Source of the DNA: Nitrospirota bacterium
Lineage (GTDB): Bacteria; Nitrospirota; Thermodesulfovibrionia; Thermodesulfovibrionales; JdFR-85
Length of the DNA: 7,660 nt
NCBI GenBank assembly: GCA_003232715.1
Contig: QIJG01000081.1
Span: 1-7,660, forward strand
Reading direction: 5' to 3'
Position 1 is the stretch's first letter. Every line of letters begins with the position of its first letter. Under the pieces are notes generated by a model. It ran no database searches and was not told the DNA's origin. It was given only the letters and a program-made list of their open reading frames with translations. The position numbers were made by a program, and so were the translations under genes. Below are positions 1 to 6,141 of the stretch, in pieces.

Positions 1-1
1 C

Positions 2-1333
2 CTGATCGCCAACACGGCAAGGAACTTCTTCGTCCAGTCCACAACAATAATAGTCCTTGCTATTGTCGCCCTCTTAAGGAGATGGGACCTGGCCCTCCTC
101 TCCTTTACAATCATACCCATAGTCGTGATCGTTGCCGACGGGTTTGGTAAAAGGATGAAGAAGACCAGCAAAAAGACAAGGGAATTTATATCGGATGTGA
201 CCAAGCTGGTGCAGGAGACAGTATTGGGCATAAGGGTTATCAAGGCATTTACAATGGAAGAAAAGATGCGCAACCGCAATGACGAGGCAGTCTCACGGCA
301 TTACAGGAATGTAATGAGGGAAGTAAGGATCAGGGAGTTCACCGCTGTATCCATGGAGGTTATTGCAGGTGCAGGAATAGCCATAATTCTGTGGTATGGC
401 AGCTATCTCATCATTAACAATAAGCTCTCAGTAGGTTCTTTCTTTTCATTTATTACTGCAATATTGATGATTTACACGCCCTTAAAAAGATTGAGTCAGG
501 TCAACAATAATTTCCAGATGATAAGAACAGCGCTCCACAGGGTCAAGGAGATATTCCTTCTTGAGGATGAAGTGGCCGGGGGAATAGACAAGGCAGAAAT
601 AGAAGGTCACATAGTATATGATAATGTCTCTTTCCATTACCCCGACTCCAATGAGCCGGCACTGAAGGATGTCAACCTCGAAATCCAGCCGGGAGAGACT
701 ATTGCAATTGTGGGATACAGTGGTGCAGGAAAAAGCACCCTGATAGACCTTATCCTTGGGTTCTGGAAGGATTATACAGGCAGGATTATGATAGACGGAA
801 CGGATATCAGGGATTATTCTCTTAAGGGCATCAGGTCTCACATCGGCGTGGTATCCCAGGATATAATCCTTTTTGACGACACGGTTAAAAACAATATATT
901 ATTTGGCAGGCCTGATGCACCGGAAGCAGAGGTTGTCGAGGCAGCAACGGCTGCCTATGCCCATGACTTTATCATGGACATGCCCCATGGCTATGACACA
1001 TACATCGGTGAACGTGGAGTCAAATTGTCAGGGGGGCAGAAGCAGAGGATATCCCTTGCAAGGGCGATCCTTAAAAACCCGAAAATCCTCATCCTTGATG
1101 AGGCAACATCATCCCTTGATGCCGACTCAGAGGCAAAGATCCAAAAGGCACTTGAGTCAATAATGCCTGGAAGGACAACCCTGATAATCGCACACAGACT
1201 CTCTACCATCAATAAGGCCGATCGTATTATTGTCATGGAGAGGGGAAGGATCATACAGAAGGGAAGCCATGAGGAACTCTTCTCCTCCAGCGGGGTCTAT
1301 CAGGAACTCTACAGTGCACACAGGCATGATTAG
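2..1333 (+). CDS. msbA: Lipid A/core ABC exporter MsbA, 5'-truncated
   Basis: This is the C-terminal 443 codons of an MsbA-type half-transporter, an inner-membrane homodimer that uses ATP to flip lipid A-core from the cytoplasmic to the periplasmic leaflet. The frame is open to the window edge, so about 130-140 residues are missing compared with the usual 570-590. The visible part starts in the transmembrane domain, with hydrophobic segments near bases 40-85, 95-135, 350-405 and 435-480. A complete nucleotide-binding domain follows: Walker A GYSGAGKST (713-739), Q-loop VVSQD (about 851-865), signature LSGGQ (1025-1039), Walker B ILILDE followed by D-loop SSLD (1085-1120), and the switch histidine in IIAHRLSTI (1193-1195). 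All catalytic motifs are intact. The GTG at 125 is an internal valine, not a start. Similarity to E. coli MsbA from memory (TPLKRLSQVNNNFQ, AHRLSTINKAD) and the LPS genes that follow favour MsbA over a drug exporter. Confidence 0.9.
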   Translation: MIANTARNFFVQSTTIIVLAIVALLRRWDLALLSFTIIPIVVIVADGFGKRMKKTSKKTREFISDVTKLVQETVLGIRVIKAFTMEEKMRNRNDEAVSRHYRNVMREVRIREFTAVSMEVIAGAGIAIILWYGSYLIINNKLSVGSFFSFITAILMIYTPLKRLSQVNNNFQMIRTALHRVKEIFLLEDEVAGGIDKAEIEGHIVYDNVSFHYPDSNEPALKDVNLEIQPGETIAIVGYSGAGKSTLIDLILGFWKDYTGRIMIDGTDIRDYSLKGIRSHIGVVSQDIILFDDTVKNNILFGRPDAPEAEVVEAATAAYAHDFIMDMPHGYDTYIGERGVKLSGGQKQRISLARAILKNPKILILDEATSSLDADSEAKIQKALESIMPGRTTLIIAHRLSTINKADRIIVMERGRIIQKGSHEELFSSSGVYQELYSAHRHD

Positions 1334-1349
1334 AAACTAAAGACAAAAC

Positions 1350-1377
1350 TTGTGAATAGATAGTGGAAAGATATTAG
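1350..1377 (+). promoter_or_regulatory. Possible sigma70-type promoter upstream of the glycan genes
   Basis: TTGTGA at 1350-1355 (4 of 6 to the -35 consensus) and TATTAG at 1372-1377 (4 of 6 to the -10 consensus) are separated by 16 bases in the gap after msbA. A transcript would begin near 1384, which is the start of the inverted repeat at 1383-1481. Such matches are common by chance in AT-rich DNA. The position after msbA and before a run of tightly packed genes is the main support. Confidence 0.25.
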
Positions 1378-1382
1378 TAAAA

Positions 1383-1481
1383 CTCAGCGTTGTTTTGATT
1401 TTTGACCCCTTAGGCACAAACAGCTTCAAAAAATAAGAGAAAAATCATGCTTATGCAAATACCTAACAGGACAACGCTGAG
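1383..1481 (+). repeat. Long-range inverted repeat in the 5' leader of the glycan genes
   Basis: CTCAGCGTTGT (1383-1393) is the exact reverse complement of ACAACGCTGAG (1471-1481). In RNA the pairing can extend inward over 1394-1397 with 1467-1470 by two G-U and two Watson-Crick pairs, giving a stem of 15 pairs. A second match inside it, TGATTTTT (1396-1403) with AAAAATCA (1440-1447), can form 8 pairs but competes for 1396-1397. The 3' arm includes part of the GAGG at 1479-1482 that precedes a mini-ORF. There is no U-tract after the 3' arm, so it does not look like an intrinsic terminator. The pairing is seen directly; any regulatory role is inference. Confidence 0.5.
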
Positions 1482-1486
1482 GAAAA

Positions 1487-1522
1487 ATGAAGGAACAATT
1501 TTAAGTGAAAAAAAATCCATGA
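1487..1522 (+). other. Two consecutive mini-ORFs leading into the GT4 start codon
   Basis: Frame 2 of the leader holds ATG AAG GAA CAA TTT TAA (1487-1504), preceded by GAGG at 1479-1482. Directly after it comes GTG AAA AAA AAT CCA TGA (1505-1522), preceded by AAGGA at 1490-1494 with 10 bases between. The second stop overlaps the glycosyltransferase start at 1519 as ATGA, the usual arrangement for translational coupling. The glycosyltransferase ATG has no good ribosome binding site of its own. The peptides would be only five residues each, so chance is quite possible. Confidence 0.3.
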
Positions 1523-2643
1523 AAATAGCCTTTCTTAAAAAGAGTTTCAAGGCTTTTGGAGGAGCTGAAAACTACCTCGCCACACTGATAATGAATCTAA
1601 AAAGAGAGAACCACGAGATTCATGTACTGTCTTCAAACTGGTCGAAAAGCCCTGGAGTCATATGTCACAGCATTGATACCATACCCTTTAACTCTACTCT
1701 TTCCACTCTGAGTTTTAATCGTAACGTAGCTCGTGCACTGAAAACCCTCAGACCTGATCGCATCATAAGTTTTGAACGGACTACCTGCCAGGATATATAC
1801 AGGGCAGGTGATGGCTGCCATAGGGAATGGCTCAGACTGAGGGGTATGGTTGAGGGGAGGCTAAAAAGACTTTCATTCAATATAAATCCGCTACACAGGA
1901 CACTGCTAAGCATTGAAAAAGAGATATTTTCAAAGACTCCCGTCATTGTGGCCAACTCAAACATGGTGAAAAAGCAAATAATAAACCTTTACCGTGTGCC
2001 TGAAGAAAAAATCCGGGTTATTTACAATGGTGTGGACCTCAAACGATTTTCACCTGAAAACAGGGCGATATGGCGTGATAAATTAAGAACCGGTTATTCC
2101 ATACCATCGGATATACCCCTTATTCTCTTTGTTGGTTCAAATTACGAAAGAAAAGGGCTCAGTATACTCCTGTCATCACTGTCTGGTATCGACAGAGAGA
2201 TAAAACTTATTGTGGCAGGTCGTGGGAATACCGCAAAATTTCAGCGAATTGCTGAAAGACACGGAGCAACTAAACGTGTTATCTTTGCTGGCCCTCAGAG
2301 AGAGATAGAAAGATTTTATGCTGCTGCCGATATATTTGTACTGCCAACCATTTACGACCCCTTCAGCAATGCCACACTTGAAGCCATGGCCTCGGGATTG
2401 CCTGTGATAACCACAATGAACAACGGTGTGGCTGAACTTATCAAAAACAGGGAAGAAGGGTTTGCTCTGCAGGATATGCTGGATAGCGGCGAACTTTCTG
2501 AAAAGATAAACCTTGCAATTTCAGGTGCCCCTTTCATGGGAGCACTTGCAAGAAAAAAAGCAGAAGCACAACCTATTGAAAAGGCAGCTTCAGAATTTAT
2601 GGACCTTATAAGAGAAGAAGGAGATGTCCCGCCAAAGAGATAA
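1519..2643 (+). CDS. GT4 glycosyltransferase, WaaG-like LPS core type
   Basis: A GT-B fold retaining glycosyltransferase of 374 residues, expected to transfer a sugar from a nucleotide donor to the LPS core at the cytoplasmic face of the inner membrane. It begins KIAFLKKSFKAFGGAENYL, with the acceptor-side GG loop at residues 14-15. YRAGDGCHREWL (94-105) resembles the equivalent WaaG segment. VIYNGVDLKRFSP (167-179) is the usual interdomain link. VGSNYERKG (205-213) opens the donor domain, and DPFSNATLEAMASGLP (280-295) carries the EX7E element in the form D280/E288. No transmembrane segment is seen. I chose ATG 1519 because the first Rossmann strand starts there. An in-frame ATG at 1447 would add 24 unrelated polar residues and run through the inverted repeat. 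ATG 1519 lacks a strong ribosome binding site (see the mini-ORF entry). The sugar transferred cannot be read from sequence. Confidence 0.88.
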   Translation: MKIAFLKKSFKAFGGAENYLATLIMNLKRENHEIHVLSSNWSKSPGVICHSIDTIPFNSTLSTLSFNRNVARALKTLRPDRIISFERTTCQDIYRAGDGCHREWLRLRGMVEGRLKRLSFNINPLHRTLLSIEKEIFSKTPVIVANSNMVKKQIINLYRVPEEKIRVIYNGVDLKRFSPENRAIWRDKLRTGYSIPSDIPLILFVGSNYERKGLSILLSSLSGIDREIKLIVAGRGNTAKFQRIAERHGATKRVIFAGPQREIERFYAAADIFVLPTIYDPFSNATLEAMASGLPVITTMNNGVAELIKNREEGFALQDMLDSGELSEKINLAISGAPFMGALARKKAEAQPIEKAASEFMDLIREEGDVPPKR

Positions 2644-2680
2644 TGTCCTAAAGAACGAAGAGTTTACTTACTGAAAATTT

Positions 2681-2687
2681 AGAGGAG
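2681..2687 (+). promoter_or_regulatory. Ribosome binding site of the second GT4 gene
   Basis: AGAGGAG lies 10 bases before ATG 2698 and fixes that start. The 54-base gap before it (2644-2697) shows no terminator hairpin, so transcription probably reads through from the upstream glycosyltransferase gene. Confidence 0.65.
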
Positions 2688-2697
2688 ATAAAAATAG

Positions 2698-3792
2698 ATG
2701 TTTACCATACTTCATACGGAATCATCAAGGGGCTGGGGGGGACAGGAAATAAGAATTCTGAAGGAATCCCTTGGTATGCTCTCAAAAGGCCATAGGGTAA
2801 TCATTGCTGCATCTGAAAGGAGTGAACTTTATCCCAGGGCAAAAACAGCAGGAATAAAGGTATATCCCGTATCATTTGTTAAAAAGAACCCCCTCTCAAT
2901 AGCCAGAACAACCTCCATAATCAATAGGGAAAGCATTGACATCCTGAATACTCATAGCTCCTCAGATAGCTGGATCGCAACCTTTGGAGCTAAAATTGCC
3001 GGGAATAAACCCCTGATACTAAGAACCAGACACCTCTCAACCCCGATCGGTAAATCTTTTTTGAGTCGCCTCATATATGAGATACTACCTGATAAAGTTA
3101 TTACCACTGGAGAGGAGATCAGGCAGAGGATGACAAAACTGAATGGTTTTGATGGCAACAAGATATGCTCTATACCCACAGGAATAGATCTGAATATATT
3201 TAATCCTGAAAAAACTATTCCTTGCCTGGAAAAAACAGGTTTTTATATAGGAATGGTCTCTGTACTGAGAAGTTGGAAAGGACATGAATATTTCATTAAA
3301 GCCGTACCGGAAATCCTGAAATCCATACCCGAGGCTCAATTCTTTATAGTTGGGAATGGTCCACAGCACGAAAATATCCGGAACCTTATAAAGGAGATGG
3401 CCTTGGGTAAAAAGATACTGATGTTGGGACACAGAGAAGACGTGCCGGAAATTATGGCATCGCTGGATATTCTTGTTCACTCCTCCTATGCAAATGAAGG
3501 GGTCCCACAGTCAATCCTTCAGGCACTTGCAATGAAAAAGGCCATCGTTGCATCAGATGCCGGAGCAATAAGAGAGGTAATTCTGGATGGGAAAACAGGA
3601 TTTCTCATAAAATCCAGAGACCATCACTTGATAACAGACAGGGTTACCCATCTGTATAAAAATCCTGAACTCAGGATAAAACTTGGAGAAAGAGGACGAG
3701 AAATGGTACACCGGAATTACTCCTTTGAAGGTATGCTTGACAGAATTGAAGCACTTTACAGACAGCTCTTTGAGAATAAAGGGATGGAATAA
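2698..3792 (+). CDS. GT4 glycosyltransferase, GWGGQE subclass
   Basis: A 364-residue GT-B glycosyltransferase, full length for GT4. The start HTESSRGWGGQEIRIL (6-21) marks a GT4 subclass that I recall being common in LPS gene clusters of delta-type and related bacteria. IPTGIDLNIFNP (159-170) links the two domains. The donor domain has IGMVSVLRSWKGHEYFI (184-200), FIVGNGPQ (216-223), and the EX7E region at EGVPQSILQALAMKKAIVAS (267-286). There the first Glu is present (E267) but the second position is Gln (Q275), so the canonical pair is E...Q. G-T-G-F-L (298-303 region) and the C-terminal Y-S-F-E helix are normal for the family. No signal peptide or membrane span is seen, so it should act as a peripheral cytoplasmic enzyme. 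It is only distantly related to the upstream GT4 and is not a recent duplicate. The stop overlaps the next start as TAATG. Donor and acceptor are unknown. Confidence 0.88.
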   Translation: MFTILHTESSRGWGGQEIRILKESLGMLSKGHRVIIAASERSELYPRAKTAGIKVYPVSFVKKNPLSIARTTSIINRESIDILNTHSSSDSWIATFGAKIAGNKPLILRTRHLSTPIGKSFLSRLIYEILPDKVITTGEEIRQRMTKLNGFDGNKICSIPTGIDLNIFNPEKTIPCLEKTGFYIGMVSVLRSWKGHEYFIKAVPEILKSIPEAQFFIVGNGPQHENIRNLIKEMALGKKILMLGHREDVPEIMASLDILVHSSYANEGVPQSILQALAMKKAIVASDAGAIREVILDGKTGFLIKSRDHHLITDRVTHLYKNPELRIKLGERGREMVHRNYSFEGMLDRIEALYRQLFENKGME

Positions 3793-4940
3793 TGAAAGCC
3801 CTGGGTTCTCGATTTAAGATAAGCGGAATCAGGAAACTCGTGGATATTTCAAAGCAGCTAAACCTTCTCAGGAGAAATATTCCTGTTGATAATTCTTTCA
3901 GGTTTCTCGTAGTGAGTACAACCGGCATTGGAGATACCCTGTGGGGAACACCTGCCATAAGGGCATTGAGGGAAACCTTCGCACAGTCATATATCGGGGT
4001 GTTAACCAATCCTTCAGGATTCGAGATATTAAAAGAAAATCCTGATATTGATGATATCTTTATCTTCAGACGGGAGGCAAAGGGTTATTTTCTATTGCCT
4101 GGCTTACTAAAAGAACTTAAAAAAAAGAATATTGATACTGTGTTTGTATTTCATGCCTCTGACCGCATTATATGGCCAATCTGTTTCTTCACTGGAGCCA
4201 CTGAGATAATCGGCATTGATGGGCAGAATAAGGGGCTCGACTTTATACTCAGCAGGGCATTAGCTCCACAGGATGATATACACGGAATTGAAAAGAGACT
4301 GGAAATCGTCAGAGAGGTAAAAGCGTATGCAAGACACCTGAAAATATCGTTTTATTTAACGAACAAAGAGCGAACAACTGCCGGGAGTTTTTTAGAAAAC
4401 AATGGAATGAATAAAGATGAATTGTTGATTGGGCTTCATCCTGGTGCACAAAAGCCATTCAAATGCTGGCCTTCGAAAAAATTTATAGCCTTAGGCAGGA
4501 TTCTTACGGAGAAACTATGTTGCAGGATTATAGTAACCGGCAATGCTAAAGAGAGGATGCTGGTTGATGAAGTGGCTTCGGGAATCAGGGGGGCAATTCA
4601 TGCCGCTGGAAAATTATCCTTGAGGGAGACCACAGCGGTCATAGAGAAAATGCATGTATTTATCACTAACGATACGGGCCCAATGCATATTGCCTTTGCC
4701 CTTGGGACACCAACTATAGCTCTATTTTCTCCCACTGATCCACGATTATGTGGCCCTTACAATGCTGAATCATCTGCTGTGATAGCAAAACCCACGGTAT
4801 GCAGTCCATGCATCGGCAAAAACTGTCAAAAGTCCTTCTGTATGGAACAGATAACAGTTGGTGAGGTTCTTGAGAAGGCTGAATCTTTACTGACAATCAA
4901 TGCCGGAAACTATAACAAAAATACTCCCATAGATCACTAA
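3792..4940 (+). CDS. GT9 ADP-heptose:LPS heptosyltransferase, WaaF-like
   Basis: A 382-residue inverting GT-B enzyme of family GT9, which moves L-glycero-D-manno-heptose from ADP-heptose to the LPS inner core. The first Rossmann strand is FLVVSTTGIGDTLWGTPAIR (38-57), with D48 at the catalytic Asp position. The donor half has HPGAQKPFKCWPSKKF (216-231), the ADP-heptose pocket NDTGPMHIAFALGTP (293-307) and LFSPTDP (311-317). Near the end is a cysteine set C337-C340-C345-C350 (CSPC-x4-C-x4-C), which I recall as frequent in heptosyltransferases. About 35 mostly basic residues precede strand 1, whereas E. coli WaaF starts directly at it, so this is an N-terminal extension or a late start. No good alternative start is seen, and the ATG overlaps the previous stop (TAATG), with GGGATGG just upstream. 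This strongly suggests translational coupling. Which heptose position is targeted (I, II or III) is not decidable here. Confidence 0.88.
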   Translation: MKALGSRFKISGIRKLVDISKQLNLLRRNIPVDNSFRFLVVSTTGIGDTLWGTPAIRALRETFAQSYIGVLTNPSGFEILKENPDIDDIFIFRREAKGYFLLPGLLKELKKKNIDTVFVFHASDRIIWPICFFTGATEIIGIDGQNKGLDFILSRALAPQDDIHGIEKRLEIVREVKAYARHLKISFYLTNKERTTAGSFLENNGMNKDELLIGLHPGAQKPFKCWPSKKFIALGRILTEKLCCRIIVTGNAKERMLVDEVASGIRGAIHAAGKLSLRETTAVIEKMHVFITNDTGPMHIAFALGTPTIALFSPTDPRLCGPYNAESSAVIAKPTVCSPCIGKNCQKSFCMEQITVGEVLEKAESLLTINAGNYNKNTPIDH

Positions 4941-4965
4941 GCTACAGGCACCAATGGGTATATAT

Positions 4966-4974
4966 AAAGGAGGA
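4966..4974 (+). promoter_or_regulatory. Strong ribosome binding site that supports a TTG start
   Basis: AAAGGAGGA is a near-perfect Shine-Dalgarno sequence ending 3 bases before TTG 4978, so the spacing is short. The only in-frame ATG nearby, at 4954, lies upstream of this site and would translate it as Lys-Gly-Gly. That makes TTG 4978 the better start for the membrane protein gene. Confidence 0.65.
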
Positions 4975-4977
4975 AGA

Positions 4978-6141
4978 TTGAATTCATCAATCTGTTTAAA
5001 TTACGACGGTATAAAACTTGCCGGTATTATTCTTATGGTTATATCGTTGCCATTTTCTGAGTCGTTAAAGACTATCAGCATATTGCTTATTTTATCAATT
5101 CTACTTGTGCAGTTATACAAGAAAGAGTTAAAAATAAAGATTTCCGTTATCCATTATGGTTTTTTATTTCTCATAGTGTCAGCCTTAATAAGTAGTATCT
5201 TTGCAAATAATCCCTCAAAAAGCCTGGGGGGAGCCAAGGATATCCTTTTTTACACTATCCCATTTTTTGCAGCTTGTAGTGTAAATAACAAAAGGCATGT
5301 TAGAATTATCCTTTGGAGCCTTTATGTTTCAACAACCATGGCGGCTCTATTAGGAATAATCCATTCTATTGGAATACATAGGCCACTTGAAATACACTCC
5401 CTTGGCAACCAAAACTATACTGCCATGTATTTTATGATAGTAATAACCTCTATGATTAGCACAATTGTATATTCAGAAAACAAGATTCGATATTCAAAAA
5501 TAATAATAAGTATCTTTGCCTGTTTCCTTATTATTGCTACTGTTATGACAGCAGAGAGGTCTTCCTTTACTGGACTTTTCGTATTTTTGATTATTCTATT
5601 ATTAAGCCGTAAAAACATTATATTAAGTAGTTTATTCTCAATTGGCCTTTTTGGATTAACTGTTGTTTCCATATACATATATGACCCCATGAGAGTTAAG
5701 ATATTTTCTATAAATTCGCTTTTTAGCAGGTTCTCCATATGGGAATATGCGCTAAATCTTTTTAAAGAAAATCCAGTTGTAGGGATAGGATTAAATAACT
5801 TTAAATATGTTTCATCCACCGAAACAGTTTTTGATGCACATAATGTATATCTGCAAATAGCTTCACAGATGGGAACTTTAGGACTTATTTCCATTTCTTT
5901 GATTATATCCGGTTTTCTCTATCAATGGCTAAAATATAAACCATTATCAGGATTTAAAAATGAGATAAAATACTGCGCCCTTGGTGGATTTTTAGTTACA
6001 TTTGTCGGCGGGCTATTGGATACAACCCTACATCATGAGCATGCTATAGCATTTACACTTCTAACAGGACTCATGCTTGGAGCCTCTACTAAGAAGGGCG
6101 TACAGGAACAATCTTTTAATGAAGATAGCTCTGAACTATAG
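4978..6141 (+). CDS. O-antigen ligase/polymerase family membrane protein (WaaL-like)
   Basis: A polytopic inner-membrane protein of 387 residues with roughly ten hydrophobic segments, for example near 13-29, 33-46, 57-74, 89-100, 108-127, 149-164, 174-190, 197-210, 214-234, 300-315 and 335-348. It matches the Wzy/WaaL superfamily (PF04932 type). NPVVGIGLNNF (265-275) is followed by DAHNVYLQIASQMGTLGL (286-303), containing the expected periplasmic histidine H288. TAERSS (191-196) provides a conserved-type arginine R194, and RFSIWEYAL (251-259) precedes the loop. WaaL transfers undecaprenyl-linked glycan to lipid A-core; Wzy polymerises repeat units. Sequence alone does not separate them, but the setting among core glycosyltransferase genes and msbA favours a ligase. 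It is the most AT-rich gene in the window (20-23% GC in two hand-counted lines). An ATG at 4954 would add eight residues. The 3' end overlaps the next gene by 23 bases. Confidence 0.82.
   Translation: MNSSICLNYDGIKLAGIILMVISLPFSESLKTISILLILSILLVQLYKKELKIKISVIHYGFLFLIVSALISSIFANNPSKSLGGAKDILFYTIPFFAACSVNNKRHVRIILWSLYVSTTMAALLGIIHSIGIHRPLEIHSLGNQNYTAMYFMIVITSMISTIVYSENKIRYSKIIISIFACFLIIATVMTAERSSFTGLFVFLIILLLSRKNIILSSLFSIGLFGLTVVSIYIYDPMRVKIFSINSLFSRFSIWEYALNLFKENPVVGIGLNNFKYVSSTETVFDAHNVYLQIASQMGTLGLISISLIISGFLYQWLKYKPLSGFKNEIKYCALGGFLVTFVGGLLDTTLHHEHAIAFTLLTGLMLGASTKKGVQEQSFNEDSSEL
6104..6107 (+). promoter_or_regulatory. Ribosome binding site inside the ligase gene for the CgeB-like gene
   Basis: AGGA (within ACAGGAACA) lies 11 bases before ATG 6119, inside the last codons of the ligase gene. 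It supports ATG 6119 rather than the in-frame TTG at 6077. The latter would add 14 residues translated from the ligase C-terminus in another frame. Confidence 0.5.

Noticed and set aside
873..1163. 96-codon frame on the plus strand inside msbA
   Set aside because: It is out of frame with intact Walker A, signature and Walker B motifs, and its translation has low complexity (M, R, Q rich).
1383..1481. Inverted repeat as ends of a small transposon (MITE) or as the msbA terminator
   Set aside because: No flanking target duplication was found, the arms are short, the loop is long, and no U-tract follows the 3' arm.
1447..1518. N-terminal extension of the first GT4 from ATG 1447
   Set aside because: The 24 extra residues do not resemble GT4 N-termini, the ATG lacks a ribosome binding site, and the region holds the inverted repeat arm.
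3085..3480. 131-codon minus-strand frame opposite the second GT4 gene
   Set aside because: It is opposite conserved glycosyltransferase sequence and shows no domain or convincing ribosome binding site.
5415..5894. 159-codon open frame on the minus strand inside the ligase gene
   Set aside because: It lies wholly opposite a gene with clear family motifs, has no recognisable domain, and is expected from AT-rich hydrophobic coding sequence.
6077..6118. TTG 6077 as start of the CgeB-like gene
   Set aside because: The added residues are a shifted reading of the ligase C-terminus, while ATG 6119 has a ribosome binding site and starts at the first Rossmann strand.
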